Below, one piece after another: positions 12,956 to 13,968 of a stretch of DNA of 13,968 nucleotides (positions are counted from its first letter, which is position 1; the number at the start of each line of letters is the position of its first letter). Source of the DNA: an uncultured Elusimicrobium sp. (GTDB lineage: Bacteria > Elusimicrobiota > Elusimicrobia > Elusimicrobiales > Elusimicrobiaceae); the NCBI GenBank assembly GCA_946061795.1, contig CAMGSK010000023.1, forward strand, positions 1-13,968, written 5' to 3'. The translations under genes were made by a program, and so were the position numbers. The notes below the pieces were generated by a model. The model did no database searches. It was not told the DNA's origin and saw only the letters and a program-made list of their open reading frames with translations.

Positions 12956-13968
12956 CTATATTGGCGACGAGGAACTGGTTCCTCTGGAAGTCTGTTTTCC
13001 ACAACTCAACCAATCGGTATTCGTAGGTTTAATATTCGTTCCGCTGTTGCACAACACCTCAATATACCTAATAGCGGCCGCCTTGGACATCGTACCATCA
13101 AGTCCGCACCCTTCTTGTTTTTGGAAGAAGCGGCCATACTTATTCCAGTATAATCTCCGGTTGGCATCCTCAACGGAATCATTTCCTGTCCCACGGCTGA
13201 AACTATCTCCACGATTCCAATACGATACGCGCTGATTCAATTCTCTCAAAATATAGCCAGAGGAATCTTTCCACGGATCCGTATCTATATGACGCATTGC
13301 CTCCGGGGTATCAGCAGTATTGTTGCCACCATTCCATTCAGACACGTTATAATGACCCCAGTGATATTTCTTAGCCACTCCTGCTCTACATGTGCTATTA
13401 TCACCGCTATTGGCACCACAGCCTATAAACTGTTGATTACAATAGGCCTCACCGTCAGTGCCTATGTACCGAGAAGTCGGAAAGAATGATGCGTCCTCTC
13501 CAATAAAAGCGGCAAACGCACCAAACATATTGCTATTATGACTAGTTTCGATAGTCAACGTTGTATCCACAGAGCCCGCACCAATTGTTTTGCCCAACAT
13601 ACAGACGGCATTTTTGGGAACACTGCTGCTCGGATAGAGCATCAATGCGTCAAATAAGGTAGCCGCGGTTCCGCGATTGGACTCCGTATATTCATCTACC
13701 AACTCCGTCTCGGTATTTGCGTTATTATAAGCCAATTTCGCTTCGTTATACACATGGGCAATATCCGAGTCCCAGCCCACCAAACCGGCTCCATTGGACA
13801 AGTCAATCTTACAGGAAGACCAAGTTCCCTGAGGGGTCTGGCGCCACGTACCGTCTTTCACTTTAGCAGGGTCCTTGCTTACATTGGTGAAGTCCTGTAC
13901 GAAATGCACCGGGGTTTTCGTCACCGTCGGAGGAGGGGCATCTTGGCATCCGGGTTTTTCAGAATACC
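12956..13968 (-). CDS. C-terminal part of a large cysteine-containing protein, unknown function (5' end outside the window)
   Basis: The frame is open from the right edge to a TAG at 12956, giving 336 visible residues. The GTG at 13924 is not a likely start, because the frame continues upstream without a stop and no RBS precedes it. The visible part has about ten Cys residues (for example YCNQQFIGCGA, STCRAG, EGCGLDG and VLCNSG), many Asn/Ser/Thr/Gly/Trp, and aromatic-rich stretches (KKYHWGHYNVSEWNGGNN), the look of a disulfide-stabilised exported protein. It ends in a Ser-rich tail. Codon use is less GC-rich than in the neighbours. I recognise no family. A secreted or surface protein, possibly a large pilin-like or adhesin protein, is an inference from composition only. 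A strong terminator follows. Confidence 0.72.
   Translation of the reverse strand, partial: YSEKPGCQDAPPPTVTKTPVHFVQDFTNVSKDPAKVKDGTWRQTPQGTWSSCKIDLSNGAGLVGWDSDIAHVYNEAKLAYNNANTETELVDEYTESNRGTAATLFDALMLYPSSSVPKNAVCMLGKTIGAGSVDTTLTIETSHNSNMFGAFAAFIGEDASFFPTSRYIGTDGEAYCNQQFIGCGANSGDNSTCRAGVAKKYHWGHYNVSEWNGGNNTADTPEAMRHIDTDPWKDSSGYILRELNQRVSYWNRGDSFSRGTGNDSVEDANRRLYWNKYGRFFQKQEGCGLDGTMSKAAAIRYIEVLCNSGTNIKPTNTDWLSCGKQTSRGTSSSSPI

Noticed and set aside
12990..13010. TTTTCCACA as a sixth DnaA box
   Set aside because: It is a single one-mismatch match inside a coding region, 9 kb from the cluster.
1..13968. CRISPR arrays, tRNA genes, insertion sequences
   Set aside because: No spaced direct repeats, no cloverleaf with T-loop and acceptor match, and no transposase or terminal repeats were seen on reading either strand.

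Overview
The window reads as an ordinary chromosomal segment of a Gram-negative-type, mid-GC bacterium. Two prepilin genes carry the GFTLIELLVVVLIIGILSS-type N-terminus that is very common in Elusimicrobiota (for example gut Elusimicrobium relatives). Assigning the organism to that phylum is an inference from family resemblance and was not tested. An OmpA/Pal-like lipoprotein, a PBP4-type carboxypeptidase and several signal-peptide proteins agree with a diderm envelope. I see no rRNA, tRNA, CRISPR array, insertion sequence or phage gene.

Layout, left to right. mgsA (methylglyoxal synthase, -) is divergent from a dacB-like peptidase (+). A prepilin gene (-) and an OmpA-domain lipoprotein gene (-) follow, each with its own terminator. 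Positions 3373-3772 hold no gene. This gap contains five DnaA-box-like 9-mers in 135 bp, several inverted repeats and an AT-rich direct repeat, so it is a candidate DnaA-binding or origin-like locus. Next come a secreted esterase-fold protein that has lost its catalytic residues (-), an unlisted 52-codon gene (+) with its own RBS and terminator, and a HEAT-repeat exported protein followed directly by dut (+). A second prepilin (-) converges on dut across a shared hairpin. Then a MATE transporter (-) lies just behind the terminator of a cold-shock protein gene (-). ftcD (+) diverges from csp. A TPR protein gene overlaps ksgA/rsmA (-) by four bases. The window ends inside the 3' part of a large, cysteine-containing protein of unknown function (-).

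Functionally the segment mixes envelope maintenance (DacB, OmpA-like lipoprotein), surface or pilus components (two prepilins), housekeeping (dut, ksgA, csp) and small-molecule metabolism (mgsA, ftcD, MATE). The most notable shared feature is transcriptional. Almost every transcription unit starts with an extended -10 element, TGnTAnnnT. In five genes (esterase-fold, HEAT, prepilin 2, ftcD, TPR) it sits exactly six bases before the start codon, with no Shine-Dalgarno sequence, so leaderless mRNAs are predicted. Other genes (mgsA, prepilin 1, OmpA-like, MATE, csp, ksgA, the 52-codon gene) have clear or plausible Shine-Dalgarno sites. Both modes of initiation therefore appear to coexist.
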